Part shown: positions 11,285-26,300 of the stretch, in pieces | Layout: each line of letters opens with the position of its first letter | How positions within the stretch are numbered: position 1 is the stretch's first letter | Translations under genes and position numbers: made by a program | Notes under the pieces: generated by a model | The model's database searches: none | The model's input: only the letters and a program-made list of their open reading frames with translations | What the model was told of the DNA's origin: nothing | Assembly: GCA_020205615.1 (NCBI GenBank) | Contig: CM035167.1 | Span: forward strand, 138,956,568 to 139,020,567 | DNA length: 64,000 nucleotides | DNA from: Panax quinquefolius | Taxonomy: Eukaryota; Streptophyta; Magnoliopsida; Apiales; Araliaceae | Direction: 5' to 3'

Positions 11285-12010
11285 GACAAGAATTCCAAAG
11301 CTATGTTTGTGAGTTTCGGAGGAAGAGAAAGTTAATTAAATTAGGACCCAAAAAGAAAATATGAAACATTTTTATGTGTGTTGTTTGTGAGTTATAAATG
11401 AAAAAGTCATGTTATACATTATGAAAGTGTTCAATCGAATTATGATTGCGACATACATAAGATAAGATATGCATGTACGAATTAAAAAGGGCCCACTTTA
11501 ATTTTATTTTTTCTTATCATATACTCTTACAAATCCAAATACAGTTTCGTTAAATTATTTATCCATATATATATCATTTTTCTAATTTTTTTAAAAAGGG
11601 ACGACTTTTAAGAAATTAGGGTCGACATGTTATGACATTTGAATTAAGTTAAATTAACATTTTATTCTCTTATATTAAATTTTTATGTGTTTGTAATTAT
11701 AAGGTAATACATAAATCATAAAAAAATAATCAATCAATATTTTGTTTTCCATAATTTTATAACAAATTAAAACACAATGAACAAGTGAACAAAAACCTTA
11801 AAATTTCCCACCATATTTTTCACGTTTGTTTGATTTATTTTGTAGTTTTTACACCCCCACTTTCACTTTGTCAGTATAAGTGTACAACTACTAGCACTAT
11901 TATTTTACACCATCACGTAAAAGTTAAAACCCCTATAACAAGAATTTGCAAAACCCTAGACGAGCCCTTCCGCCATTCCCTCTCATCCCTGTCTTTTTCT
12001 CACGGCGAAC
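11285..12010 (+). promoter_or_regulatory. Upstream region of RRP12 with telo-box and site II-like motif
   Basis: AAAACCCTAG at 11950-11959 is a telo-box, about 50 bp before the RRP12 ATG, and GGGCCCA at 11489-11495 contains the TGGGCC (site II) core. In plants, paired telo-box and site II elements are known in promoters of ribosomal-protein and ribosome-biogenesis genes, which fits the downstream gene. No other gene is visible in the stretch. Confidence 0.5.
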
Positions 12011-15000
12011 ATGGAAGGCCTGGAAATACAAGAATCTCCTTTCCCAACAGACGAAACAGAGGATTTTTGCGAATCAATCCTATCCCGATTCAGTAAGTCG
12101 ACGCAGGAGCACCACCAGCACCTCTGCGCCGTCATTGGAGCCATGTCTCAGGGTCTCAAAGACCAAAACCAACCCCTTTCTCCCCTCGCCTACTTCGGCG
12201 CCACTTGTTCTTCTCTCGACCGCGTCTCCGGCGAATCTGACACGTCCGGTCACGTAATCGATTCTCTCCTCACAATTCTTTCCATGCTTCTTCTCCGAAT
12301 CCCCAATCCAGTTTTGAAGAAGAAATTTGAATTCTTATCGGAATTGGTGATTAGAGTTCTTCGTTCCCAATCGATAAACCCCGGTGGGACGGCGTTTGGG
12401 TTGAAATGTGTATCGCATTTGTTGATTGTCAGAGGCAGTGTTAGCTGGACAGATGTATCTCAGCTTTATGGACTTCTGCTTAACCATGTCACTGACGACC
12501 GGCCTAAGGTCAGTTTGGTTTCTGCAGAATTGCGGCTGTATTTGATTTGATATACCTAGTATTTAAATTTTCAATGTTTATAGGCAATTAACTACCAGTA
12601 TATATATGTCCAATCTTAAGCTGAAATCTTTATAATTAAGCTTAGTAGAAAGTTTGGTGAGCTAATACTCCCAACTGTAACTGTTCTTCACAGCTATTTA
12701 TTATCTTCAATTGATATTCGTATTAAGAAAGTAACACTTTTTGTAACATAGTCTCAGGGATATCTGATAGTTGCAATATAAATATCTAGTAACTTATAAA
12801 TATCCATTCCTCTAGCTTGTGATGAATAAAATGTGCATTAGCAATTTAGCATTGATTTGTGGATATATTTCTTTCAATATATAATTTTTCCTTGAAATCA
12901 TAGTATGAAACTCCAGTGCAGGTATTTCAAATTTATCACTCTCCTGTTCAACAAAAAGAGTTCCATTTTCAAAATGTGTACAAATTTGAAGCATATATTT
13001 TTGTTCCATGTTTACCCCTAATTTAATAAGTGTTTAGTTTTGTAGTGATGACACAATAATGAAGTTGTGATGACAAATTTGAAAACATTGTGTCATTTGA
13101 CAGTACCATCTAAAAAATTACTCTTTTTGTAGAACAAAAAAGAAAATAAAAGGGGAAATGAGAATCTTTTTGTGGAAAAGAGGGAGTATTTTTTTAAAGC
13201 AAGCTACCGCTTGGTGTTTACTCGGTTCATAATACTTTTACTTTCATAAATGAATCAAGTGTTTTCATATATCTTCTTTTGAAATAGGACTACAAACTCT
13301 CATTCTGTACGAGCTAATACATCATTTTTCACAGTAAGATGGATTGCTATGTCCTCAGTTTATGAATATGTTTTCGATGGCGGGTTGTTCATAAGCAGAT
13401 GAGTTTTAGCTTCGTTGATATGGATATTTTAGCTCCCCTTCCCCTGTTGGAGTGGAATTCAGGGTAAATTAATTTGACATTGCTAATAATCCAACTGCAT
13501 GATAAACAGGTAAGACGGCAATCACACGTATGCCTCCGTGATGTCCTAATGAGTTTTCAGAGAACTGCGATGCTTGCACCTGCAAGTGAAGCGATTGCAA
13601 ATATCTTTGAAAGGTTTCTTTTGCTTGCCGGAGGATCAAATTCAAGTCCTTCAGAAGGGCCGAAAGGTGCACAAGAGGTCCTATATATTCTGGATGCTCT
13701 GAGAGATTGTCTTCCTCACATGTCTTTGAAGTCCTCAACCAACATCCTGAAGTACTTTAAATCTATTTTGGAACTGCATCAACCCCTTGTTACTAGGCGC
13801 ATTACCGATAGTCTTAATGTGCTTTGTCTCAACCCAACTGGAGAGGTTTCTGCTGAAATGCTGCTTGATCTTTTAGGCTCATTAGCTATCTCAATTTCTG
13901 CGAATGAGACATCTGCTGATAGCATGACATTCACTGCTCGCTTGCTAGATGTTGGAATGAAGAAAATTTACTTGCTGAATAGGCAAATTTGTGTAGCTAA
14001 GATCCCCGTTGTATTTAGTGCACTCGGAGGTTTGATACTTCTGCTCTTCTTTCTTTTCTTCTTTTTCTTTAATTAGTATTTTAATTTTTTATCTGTGGAC
14101 AAATATAGGAGCATATATCTGTATAAATTACCCCTTTTAAATTGGAATTTATAAAGTCCATCATCAAATTCCATCCAAAGTTTTTAATCACAGTTAGGCT
14201 GCAGGTGAAATGAAGTAAAAATTGTTTCTTTGAATTTTTGCAGATATTATGGTTTCTGAACATGAAGAACCACTATTTGTTGCCATGGAGGCATTGAAGA
14301 GCTTGATACAAACCTGTATTGATGAAAGCTTGATCAAACAGGGGGTGGATCAGATTATGGAAAACACAAAGATGGGTTCACGAAGGTCTGGGCCAACTAT
14401 CATTGAAAAATTGTGTGCAACTGTTGAAAGTTTACTTGATTATCGCTATGGTTCAGTCTGGGACATGTCCTTTCAAGTTGTCTCGACGATGTTTGACAAA
14501 TTAGGTAGTTGCATTGCTTTATTTTCTTTCTTTCTTTCTTTCTTTTTCCACCTAGATCTATAGAACTTCATTTCTTATATTTTTCCATTAAACAAAGTTT
14601 GAAAAACGGGAGATATACGTGACTTTCCATTCATCTTGTTAGATCTTATTAGAAGTAACTTGAAATTGATATAGTATACTCCCTCCGTTCCAAAATATAG
14701 AATTATTATTGACTTTTTGAAGTCAACTTAAGACATTTTTAAACTCAAAATTGGCACGGGTTCATTTAATTTTAGTCATAACAATGATGAATATTGTAAA
14801 CTATCTAAAAAGTACTACTCCTTGTAAGATTTGTTGTTTAATAATTTTTAATGAATCATTTCAATTCTGAGTTTGAAAATGTTTCCAATTGACTTTCAAA
14901 AGTCAACAATGATCTTTTTTTGTAATATTGAGATATTTTTCTTGTTTTGTATGTGTGCTTATGATATTCTCACCTTTAGAAGTGGGGGTTGTAACCGAGG

Positions 15001-18000
15001 GAGCTCAATATATAATTAGATCCTTTCCTTTTCCAGGTGACTCTTCTTCTTATTTATTGAGGAAAACCCTTATGAGCTTGGCAGACATGCAGAAGTTGCC
15101 TGATGAAGATTTTCCTTACAGGAAACAGGTAGCATTATTATTATTATTACATTAACCTTGTCTTCTTGGTATACTTTGAGTTAACTGCTGTATTCTTTCA
15201 TGTATGTGAAGTGCCTGTTTAGGTGATTGAAACTTGTACCCTGTACAATAGCCCTTTAAATGTATGAGTAAACTGTTTCATCATGGAATATACCATTCCT
15301 TCCCCTTTTATTCTCTTGTAAACACTCCAGCTCCTGCGCCCAAAAACTCATACAGCTACTGAAGCTGTACTAAAATGAGCTTGATGGTGTGGAATTGGAA
15401 CCTGTAGAGCATTAAAATAATTTATGTACCTAGTCTTTTAGTATACCAATGGTCCTATGGGAACAATAATTCAAAGAATGAAATGAAATTACATGAGCAA
15501 AACTAAAGCTGCATATATGCCTTAATCTTAACGTTAGAAATTCCCTAAAATGTCTGTTAGTGTTTCCTACATCTGAAGGGAGCCTATATTTCGGCTGATA
15601 TGTTGGTTGGTTAATTGCAAACTGGTACTCCTATTTACCACTAAATAGCTGAGTTTATAGAGTTAGATTGTGAGAGCTAGATTGTGAGGATGAGTTTCAG
15701 GGGCTTAGGCTGATTTTCTGTTGATGACACAACATTTGTATTCCTTCTTTTCTTAAACTTGTAAGTTTATATATTTGAAATAGGAAAAAATAAGATTTAA
15801 CCGCTTTGTGCATTAACCTACTAAACTTTTAATTTTTGCAATTACCCAACAAAACTAATTAAAAATATAAAATTGAGTCATTCTATCAAATTAAACAAAC
15901 GAACGTTATGATTTACCTACATGGTTATGTGAAGAAAAAATAAAAATAAAAATTGTGTGGGAATTTTAAAGATTGACATGACTTTTAAATAGTTTATTGT
16001 TATTATTTCTTTCCTTCTCTCTCTAGATTTTAATCATCTTTCTTCTTCATTCTACTTGTGTTTCTTTTCTTCTTCACCATTTAATTTCCTCCATCTAATC
16101 TCCTCCACCACAAATAAGGATCTCAAAATCTCCAGACTAATAAAGACAAATGAGATCATTATACCAATTTAACAATATTTTGCACTTGATTTGGGAATTG
16201 TAAAATTTAATCTGTAACTTCAATGAAATCGGAATACTTTCTTTCGTTGGTATACTACTATATTAGGATGAAATTGAATCAGGTTCCAATATTTCTTTCT
16301 TTGTTCATCAAAACACCAAACCATCCAATGTAAAGACGGTTTTTGGTGCTTGTTATCTAGTTACGGAAGCGACCCCATAGGCTTTCGACTGATCTTTGTA
16401 AAAATTGATATGGCCCATCCAACAACCGTAACCATTTCTGTTCAAAGTTTCATAAAACAAAAATACGAAAATACAAATCTGACACGCACACACCCAGACT
16501 TCACGATGGTAATTGTTGGAGAGGACGATGTTTTAGTACCCCAGTACCAAACCCAGACTTCATCACCAAATACACAATTTCATATAAGGGCATATGAACT
16601 GGGTTTGTATTTTGGGTTTATAAGAAGTATAAAAACCTAGGGTTCTTCTATTGAAGTATTAAAACCTTGGGTTTTGCATTGGTGTTAATTTTGTCTACAA
16701 AAATTAGGACGTTTGTTAGGGTTTACTTTCTTCTTGTGATTAGATCCAATTCCATGGCCGCCTCTTTCTTCCGTACCTATGAGCTGCACATCGAAATCGA
16801 GCAGCCATAGATGGGAGCCTAGATCTGATATAAGGTAAATCTAGTATAAGTTGAATAAAGTTTAAATAAATTAAATGGAAAGAAGAAGATAAAAATTGAA
16901 AAGGGAAATTTATAGAAGAAAATGAGGTGGCAGCTTTAACCACTCTCATTGGTCACATAATTTCTATTTTAATTTTCTTATTTTTTTTACACAACCATGT
17001 AGGTAAATATTAAACGTCCGTTAATTTAACAGAATGACCTAATTTAATTTTTTAATTAGTTGAGTTGGGTAATTGCAAAAATTAAAAGTTTAATGGTTCA
17101 CACAAAATGTGCCAACTATAGTGGGATGAATGTTATTTTTTGTGGCTTGATGGTTCATATTCTCGGGCTGGTTCTACTTTTTCAATCTGTTAAAAGATGT
17201 GCGTATTGATTTTTAACACTATATGTTGTCAAATAGCAGCTGCATGAATGCATAGGATCAGCTCTTATTGCAATGGGGCCTGAAACATTTTTAAGCCTTC
17301 TGCCTTTGAAGTTGGAGGCTCAAGACCTAGCTGACGCCAACGCGTGGCTTTTTCCAATTCTGAAGCAATATACTGTTGGTGCTCATTTAGGCTTCTTTAC
17401 GGAGTCAATTTTGGATATGGTTGGCTTTGTGAAGCATAAGTCTGCTATGGTATGCACCTGGTGACACGGATATGATTTTTTTTTAATACTTTTTATGTGG
17501 TATTCACTTGTTACATGGTACTTGTGCCACAGCTTGAACAAGAAGGAAGGATTCATTCTGCAAGGAGTGTAGATGGACTTGTTTACTCTTTATGGTCCTT
17601 GTTGCCTTCATTTTGCAACTACCCTTTGGATACTGCCGAAAGCTTCAAGGATCTAGAGAAAGCATTATGTGGTTCTCTTGTTGAAGAACCTGATATTCGT
17701 GGTCTAATATGCTCCAGTTTGCAGATTCTTATTCAGCAGAACAAGAAGATTCTTGAAGGGAGTGGTGATGTATCTGGTAATGAAGTCAGCATTCCTAGGC
17801 AGCGTGCACTTGCTCACTATACTAAACAAGTAGCAACTAATAATTTGAAAGCATTGATGTCTTCTGCTCATGAGATTATGTCTGTTTTATCAAAAATCTT
17901 CTTGAAGACTTCGAAGGATGATGGTGGATTATTGCAGGTACTTTCAAATGATTTTCAATCTCTTTCATAAAAAAAGGATCATGCCAGGCAAGAGCAGCAA

Positions 18001-20254
18001 TATTGTACTATTCCCCTTGTTTATAAAATATTACTATTTTACAAACTTGTATGTTTAACATGAAATAGTGCTGCTGATCTTAATTAACTATTTCATAAAT
18101 TTATGACAATCCTAAGCTCAGTTTTGGTTCATTTAACAAAAACATTAAAATGTTTGGTTTCTTAGACCCAATTTTGGAAGTTGGTGAAAACTGAAAAGGC
18201 TCAAAATCTAGGATGAGATGATATTCCAAAGTAAATTGACCTTCGAGAAACTAATCGAATATCTTATAGTATTATGAACTAAGTTAGAGTTCTATGATTT
18301 TCTCTCTTAAATCAGTTGTTTAGATAGGAGTTGCATGTGATAATGTTTGCTTTGGTAGGCTTCAATGAGACCCTTCATATTGGAGCATTATTTCCCCTCG
18401 CATTGGGGGAGAGGGGGCATGGTAGACGTTGAATACATTTATTTGTTACTTCATTGTAAGATGAAGACAGTCGTGTAGGCCCTATGCGGCTCACCAACTG
18501 ACATCTAAAAGAAAAAAAATGGAAAGATATTGGCCTACCTGACCTGACAACTCGACAATATTTCCCCACCTTTGCTACTGGAAAATAACTAAGTTGTCTT
18601 TGGATTAGTCATTACGTTTGATGCGAGTGTATACTTGTTTTTGTTCTGTTTTTTCCCCCATATAAAAAGATATTAATTCTTTGTCCACAGTAAAATGTTT
18701 TTGTGTATTTTCTTTGAACATTGATTTCTTGCATTAGTACTAGTTATTGATAGAACGACAACGGCTATTGACACTTGATGTTAATGTCAATATTATTTTG
18801 GAGTGGATTTTCATTACCAAGTGTTTGAAGGTTATTTCCATTGTGTTGATTAAAATGCTTGTTAGATATGCTCTATCTAGCGTTTTCAGCTTATTGTATA
18901 ACATTGTTTGCACCTCTTTTAGAGTACGATTGGCGAGTTTGCTTCAATATCGGATAAAGATGTAGTTACTAGGTTATTCAAGGCTACAATGCAGAATCTT
19001 TTAAAAGTGACTCAAGAGGCTGGCAAAGCACAGAAGTCAAGAAATTCCAAATTGATGGAGATTGATAATTCATCCACTGAAAATTCGTTGTCATTAGTAA
19101 GGTGAATTTTGCCTCACTGCATATGTTTCTCATTCAGTGTTTCTTAAGTTTATTTTGTACTTTCTGATGTTTATGGAGTAATAGATATATAGAAGAGGTG
19201 TGTGTAGATATGTTTGATTTTATGTAAATTTGATTCTACTTGCACTTGCATGTGTAGGGCACAGTTATTTGACTTGGCAGTTTCCCTTTTACCTGGCTTA
19301 AATCCCAAAGAGACAGATCTTTTGTTTGTTGCAATAGAGCCTGCCTTGAAGGTTTATCCATGTTCCTAATCTGTGAACTCTCTTTTTGGCAACTGAAGGA
19401 AGGTCTCTTTGTCATGCATTGTTAAAGGGTTAAATTAACTTAGAGTAAGATAATCTTACATTGTAGGATAGTGATGGGTTGATCCAGAAGAAGGCATACA
19501 AAGTTCTTTCAATTATTCTCCAGGTAGCCTTTCTTTCCTTCTTCTGAAATCGAATACAATTGCAGAAGTGTTGCCTATTGTGATCATAATGTGACCTATT
19601 TTAAATGTTTGACTGAAGTTGGATGGTTAAATTGCTAATTGATAAGATGTCACTGTTGTATGGAGCAGCATTAATTTGATGTTTCTGTGTTTAGTATCCT
19701 AAAAGAATAATGTGAAAATCTAGTATCTAATTCTAGAACACAGACAACACACCACAGATGGTAGCCAGACGTACTTGTAAAAATGAAGTGCAAAAGTAAA
19801 ATGTACATAGCATTGCAGTAATTACATAAAAACGAGACTATAAGCTCTTGCTAAAATTTGTTGGCTTTAGAAATTCTGTTGTCACTACTAAATAATAGAA
19901 GTGCTAGCAGCCTTAAAGAAACTGTGACAAACATCAAATCTGCAAAGTTGTGCATCACTGTCTATACACTACATTATGATCCAGTCATTCAGAGGATAAT
20001 ATAAAATATGCATGGCAAAATAACATCTAGTAACACTAGATAGTTTATCTATAGGTTCGGCCTAAACTATGTAGTTGTGACTTAACTAATGGCATATTTT
20101 TATTTAAAATTCGCTTAATTAGTATGTAGTGCAAAGTTTCCTATCTCATGTTTTGATCCCACCAATTAAGTGAGCTTTTAATATTTTTACAGATGTTCCA
20201 TTAGTTTAGATAAAACTACGGTATCTAGTTTGTCACACTAGATATTTCCCCAAG

Positions 20255-20302
<48 letters not shown>

Positions 20303-23300
20303 ATACATCTAAATTATGAATGTTATGTATTTGGGCCTTCTTTCCATAGGTTTCCCTTTTCCCGATTAAGTGGTTTTTCTCTACTGATAAATTTCCAATT
20401 TTGCTTCATAGAATTCTGAGGGATTTATTTCAAGAAAGCTTGAGGAGTTGCTTAATCTAATGATTGAAGTGCTGCCTTCATGTCATTTCCCAGCCAAAAG
20501 ACATAGACTCAGTTGTTTATACTTCTTAATCGTCTACGTGTCCAAGGTTTTGAGATAAATTTTCAATTTCATTCACCATTATCGTACTTGTGGAAAATCC
20601 ATATATACAATTGACAGTTTTATTTAGAATAGTTTTCATCAGTATTTTCATATTATATTGACCTATTTTATGAAATACCCGCAGGATGAATCGGAGCAGA
20701 GGAGGCATGATACAGTTACTTCCTTTCTAACTGAAATCATACTCTCTTTGAAAGAGGTATTTTGCTTTGTGCTGGAATTTCCTTTAAATTATGCATGCAG
20801 TCAATCTATAGATTGGTGTTTGTTCATAAAGTTGATTAACTAGTGAGCCTCTAATTGGGACGAACCAAAATCATTGGCATTGTTCCTTTTGCTTTAATAT
20901 TCCCCCCCCCCCCCCCCTAAAGCTAGCACCTAAGCCCACAAATATTAGTTTGGTCATCCATTGCTCCTGCATTATTATATCTTTTTGAGGGGTGCACTTG
21001 CATGATGAAGTAGCTGTACAAGTTGTGCTATAATGATATATGAAAATCTGATTTTGCTCGTCTTGTGAATTATTCCATTATTCAACACCACTCGAAATGT
21101 AGTAGAAGAAGATTTTTACTTTCTAGTTGACCTTTATCAATTTTTTTTTATATACTCCATTTGTTCCAAAATATAAGATTATTACTGACCTTTTGAAGTC
21201 AATTTAAGACATTTTCATATTCAAATTTGACATAGATATATTTAATTTTAGTCATTACAATAATGAATATTGTAAAAGGAATTGAAATTTTCATAAACAA
21301 AAGTGATAGTTCCATAAGATCCCTCTCACATGAATAGTAAATGAGCCCAACACTTATGTGAGAGAGACCTTGTGAAAATAATACTTCCCTTTTGTAATTG
21401 ATATTAGTTGTTGCCATCTTGAGCAAGTATCAGTATAAAAGAACATGTTTGTCTATTTTATCTCGAGTGAAAAAACTCTCGGAGGATATGTACGTCAGTA
21501 CATCTATGATTTACTATGAAATATATTTCATAGAGTAATGTTAGGGGTCTCAACTTCTTTTGTCTCAAATGTCTTAAATGATGTGCCATTGAACAAAGGT
21601 ACAAACACATGAAAACTGGTGCTTATATATGGAGTGCAGCATAAGTCAGGAAATTTGTATGTAAACTTATCTAGCTGATTTTTTTTGGTTTCCTCTCATG
21701 AGAGGTGATGAGTGTTTGGGTTGAGGTATGCGATATCCCTCTCCTAGTTTGTTTTGCTGCGTGTTCATTGTTAAATTGGGGAGGTTGGGGGGTATGCATG
21801 TTGGTCGATTTTGCAATTAATAATTACGTGCAAGTATATACGGTCAACAAGTAATAAAGTGAAAATAGAGTATCGTTCCCACGAGTAATTAATTAATAAA
21901 AATTGTCTAGTACTAACCCGAACCAACTTAATCTTATTTAAATAAATGATTTAATAATTAAAATATGTAATTAAACTAATATTAAATACCACTAGAATGA
22001 AACCAGATAATGAAGACTTAAGATTACAATTTCTCTTATTGTTTCATTTAGATTAATACACTTTCTGTTTAGTCATGCTAATTTTGAATTGTTAATCAAG
22101 AACACACTAGTATCTATGACCATCTCTTGATGTACCATAAACAAATCAACTTAAATCCACAGACGATAGAATTAAGAAAAACACCCTAATTAACTAATTC
22201 ACTTTATCTCTATGTGAATTACAATTAAAAAGGATTTTAAGCCCAAGTTCTTTATTAGATTACATGCAGTGTATATCTCTATCCTAAACACAAATTATGA
22301 ATTCCAATGCCATGCAGAAAACACAATCACATGCTATTATGATCAGATCTAAACCTATAATCCATCTCTCGAGTTCATGAGCAAACCATAATAGACAATC
22401 CCATAATAATTAACAAAGCTAACAAAGAAGCATATCAAAATAAATTACGCAACAAGATTCATTGTAATATCAAAATAGAATTTAGTTCATGATTGAGTTA
22501 AAATCCATAATCCACAATTGAATAAACATTGAAAGATAAAAATAAAAGTAGAGGAAAGAATGAAATCAGTTGTATGCAAATTTGAATCTCCCTCCTGCTT
22601 CTGCTTTGAATCTTCAATGCTCTCCAAGTTACTTCAATCTCCAAATCTAATCTAAACTAGGGTTTTTTCTAATCTAATGAAATCTAATCTAATGGAGTCT
22701 TCTAATCGTTGTGAATTCTCCTCCTTTATATCTCTCTTTACATATCTTTTAGCCCTCATTAAAGTCTTTTAAACCAATCCTTCTCGGACTCAACTTCTGA
22801 AACATAGCAAAACAACCTTTTTTCTTCCTGACGAATCCTCCCCGGCGGATTTAATGCATTGGAGATAGGGCTGAGTATTCGGTTATAACCGAATAGTTTA
22901 TTCGGTTATAACCGAATAGTTTATTCGGTTATAACCGAATAGTTTATTCGGTTATAACCGAAAATCGAAATTAATACTATTTTGATATCCGAATTGTTAA
23001 CCGAATTTGAAGCTAACCGAATAACCAAATTTACTATTCGGTTATACGGTTAATAACCGAAATGAAGGATTTTTCCCTAAAAAAAATATACCTATTGCCC
23101 CTAATGGACATCTTCTGTGCTAACCAGCTAATACCTCCCACTGAAAATATACCTAGTGTACATTGAGGAATTTACTTGATGATATCAACCACTTAGGCTT
23201 CTGGCTTCAAACAGAACACAACTGTGAGACTTCATCTCGTACATGACTGGTTCCAATTCAAAGGTTTTCTGTCTACATATGCAGGAGAACCCCAGAAGAT

Positions 23301-26300
23301 TGGCCACATTCATCTCCCATATTGAGGATAGGAACACCCAGAGAAACAAATAAGATGAAGAGGAAATTCCGGATTTGTTTAAGTCGTGTTTCAAGTATAG
23401 CAGCAGTACTAGTGGTTGAACCTTCAACTCCACAATTCCAACAGAGCCCAAGAAGGAGATCTGAGATTAGATCCGAGGAAAACTGAGGGGCGATGGCAGG
23501 GAGTGAGAAATCGAGAACAGATCTGAGGGTTGAGGGTTGAGATCTGAGAGATCGATTTGGTGAGAGAAGATGAGAGTTGACTGTCTAGGCGAGAGAAAAT
23601 GAGATCAAGATGAGAGTCCTCGAGTTTTGAGATGAGAGTTCAGATTAGAGGAATAGAGATACGAGAGTATGATTGTCAAGAGTCAAGAGTAATATTATTA
23701 TTTTTACTCGTGCAACAGATTTTGTTCAGTTATTCGGTTTAACTGAATAATCCAAAGATGAAACCCGTACAACCTAACCGAAACCCGTAGAAAAATTCGG
23801 ATATAACCGAAATATTAAAAAAAACCGAATTGTCAGAAAATTCCGGTTAAATTATTTCGGTTCGGTTCGGTTCGGTAATTCGGTTATATCCGTTTTTTTG
23901 CTCAGTCCTAATTGGAGATATCCGTCCCGACTGAATCACTGTTCCAAAAATTACAGAAATGCCATTAAGATCCATTTGTCATGTTTTGACCCTCTGAAGT
24001 CGTTTCCTACAGCACAAAAAAAACAAGTAAAATGACACTAAAAATACTTAAATTAACAAAGAATTCAGCCTTAAAGGTGTCCGATTCTTAGGTATAAAAC
24101 CCACCCATCAATGATCCTCTTTTAAATCTCTGTTTTGGTTTATGTATATACTCGTACAATTACCCACAACAAAAAAAAGTGTGGCATCTATAGTTGTTAC
24201 GGCACCATGACGAGTCATGGCGGTATCCGATTGTCTGGACGCCTAGGCGACCGCCATGGCGTCCGAAAGGCGACAAGTCGTTTACAATGTGCAATTTATA
24301 TATTATTTATTTTACTAGACAACTATATTGACAATAAAATTACATATACATTAAAACTCAAAACATAACACTATGGAATAACATTTAAGGCAAAATTATG
24401 TAAATACTTAGTAATAACAATCCAAAAACAAAACACTTGATATTAAAAATTAGTAAAAGAAATAAATAATTCAACAAACACCACATAGAAAATAAAGTTG
24501 CAACCAACCATCACAAATATAATTAATAAATTCACAATCATGATTTTCCATGTTTGATTAATTTCTTTCTTGATCAGTGAAATATGTACTTGCAAAAAAA
24601 AGAGAATATAATATAATTAATAGAAATGAATGATATGAAAGAAAAAGGCAGCAGAAAACAAAAAATAAAGCAACAGAGCATATATCAATAACAGAGCAGT
24701 CGACAGTTTAAAAAAAAAAGCAACAAAGCAACTTCGAAGCATATAGAGCAGTCGACACTTTAAAAAAAACAGGAGTAGCAGAGAAGGTTTGAAAGGGGTA
24801 AGAAAAAAGAAGGAATACCTGCCGAAACTAGGCGACGGGAGTTGCTAGCTTAGCGCCTTAGCCGGAAGGGACGTCGGACGGTCGGAGTCGACGAGGTAAG
24901 GTACTCGCTCGTTCTCTCTCTCGGTCGCTCACTCTTCTTCTCTTCTTTTGTTCGATCGACTGTGACTTCTCTTTGATATCGCAAATCGACTAGGGCTAGC
25001 TAGCTACGTCGTTTTTTTTACCCGGTGGGTCTATCCATACCCGGAGTATCCAAGTCGGTTGACTTGTCGAAAAGTCGTCGACGCCGAGGCGTCGAAGGGG
25101 ACGACTTTCTAGGCTAGGCACTCGACTTTCACCCCAAACCCAAGTCGTACTACCGTCTTGTATGTTGATCACCGACTGGATGACTTGGCGACGCCTTAAC
25201 AACTATGGTGGCATCAAATAAGATAGATGATATTTTATGACATAGCCAATCACAAGAGATGTACTCAAACCAATGTAATGAGGCCACATCATTTGAGACG
25301 TTATTTAAGATTAAAAATTTGAGACCCTAGGATTACCCATTTCATATTCGTTGTATCTGATTGATTCATACCGAGACTACTTCATGTTGTCCATATGATT
25401 CTTTATATACTCCTTTTGTCCTAAAAAGGCCCCGTCTAAAAATAAAATAATAATTAAGTTATACATATAGGCATACTTGGATATTGCTTTTTCCGATGAT
25501 CTATTTTTAATATTAATCTCTAAAGTTTTTAATATTAATCTCTAAAGACTAAAGTTTACTATTCGTAAAAAAAGTCATCTGAAAATTTTTGTTGAAATAT
25601 GTTATTAATTTTTCTGATTCCCTTCAAATCCCAATTGAGGATTTTCAGATTGTTCTGGCCAAGAGTAAGTGACACGCTGATACTGGCAGGAGGTCGATGG
25701 GATATTACCTGAATTTAATCTTAAAGCAATAACAAGAAAGTCTAGGATGACAGTAGAATGTTATATACCAGATTGATTTTTTGCGTTTTTTTGGTTTTAT
25801 TAATTCCCAGTTTCAATGTTTTAGATCATGGTCTTAATTTTAGATTTTCTGATATTTGTTAGAGAATTTGAGAAAGTTATGTGGGCTGGCTCTATCATGT
25901 GTGTGCTTGCACATGTGTAAAAATGACTTCACTTTATAATATGACAGACATATTGTGACCTCCTGAGAATTTTATGTGCAGGCTAATAAAAAAACAAGAA
26001 ACAAAGCATATGATATAATTGTCCAAATTGGCCATGCCTGTGGAGACGAAGATAGAGGCGGAAAAAAGGAAAATTTACTTCAGTTTTTTAACACGGTACA
26101 CAAATTGTGAGTTTTTTTTGTATAGCAAAAAGATCATCACTTTATTTGCTCCAAGTTAGCATCTTCTCTATCTTTCCTTGTTGTAGGTGGCTGGAGGCCT
26201 CGCTGGTGAGACCCCTCATATGATCAGTGCAGCAGTAAAAGGTTTAGCTCGTTTGGCTTATGAATTTGCTGATCTGGTTTCTAGTGCTTATAATGTTCTT

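Larger units (their letters stand above)
21815..24110. mobile_element. Unclassified dispersed repeat in RRP12 intron 11, hosting a nested hAT
   Basis: Near the left end are AAGTATATACGGTCAACAAG and GAGTATCGTTCCCACGAG, words I associate with a widespread but unclassified plant repeat. It runs through AT-rich sequence without ORFs and appears to end near AAACCCACCCATCA (about 24110). The hAT insertion at 22866-23910 splits it. The boundaries are estimates and no target duplication was identified. Confidence 0.4.

Noticed and set aside
16350..16640. 96-codon plus-strand ORF in RRP12 intron 4
   Set aside because: It lies inside the long-TIR transposon, has no motif and no splice relation to RRP12.
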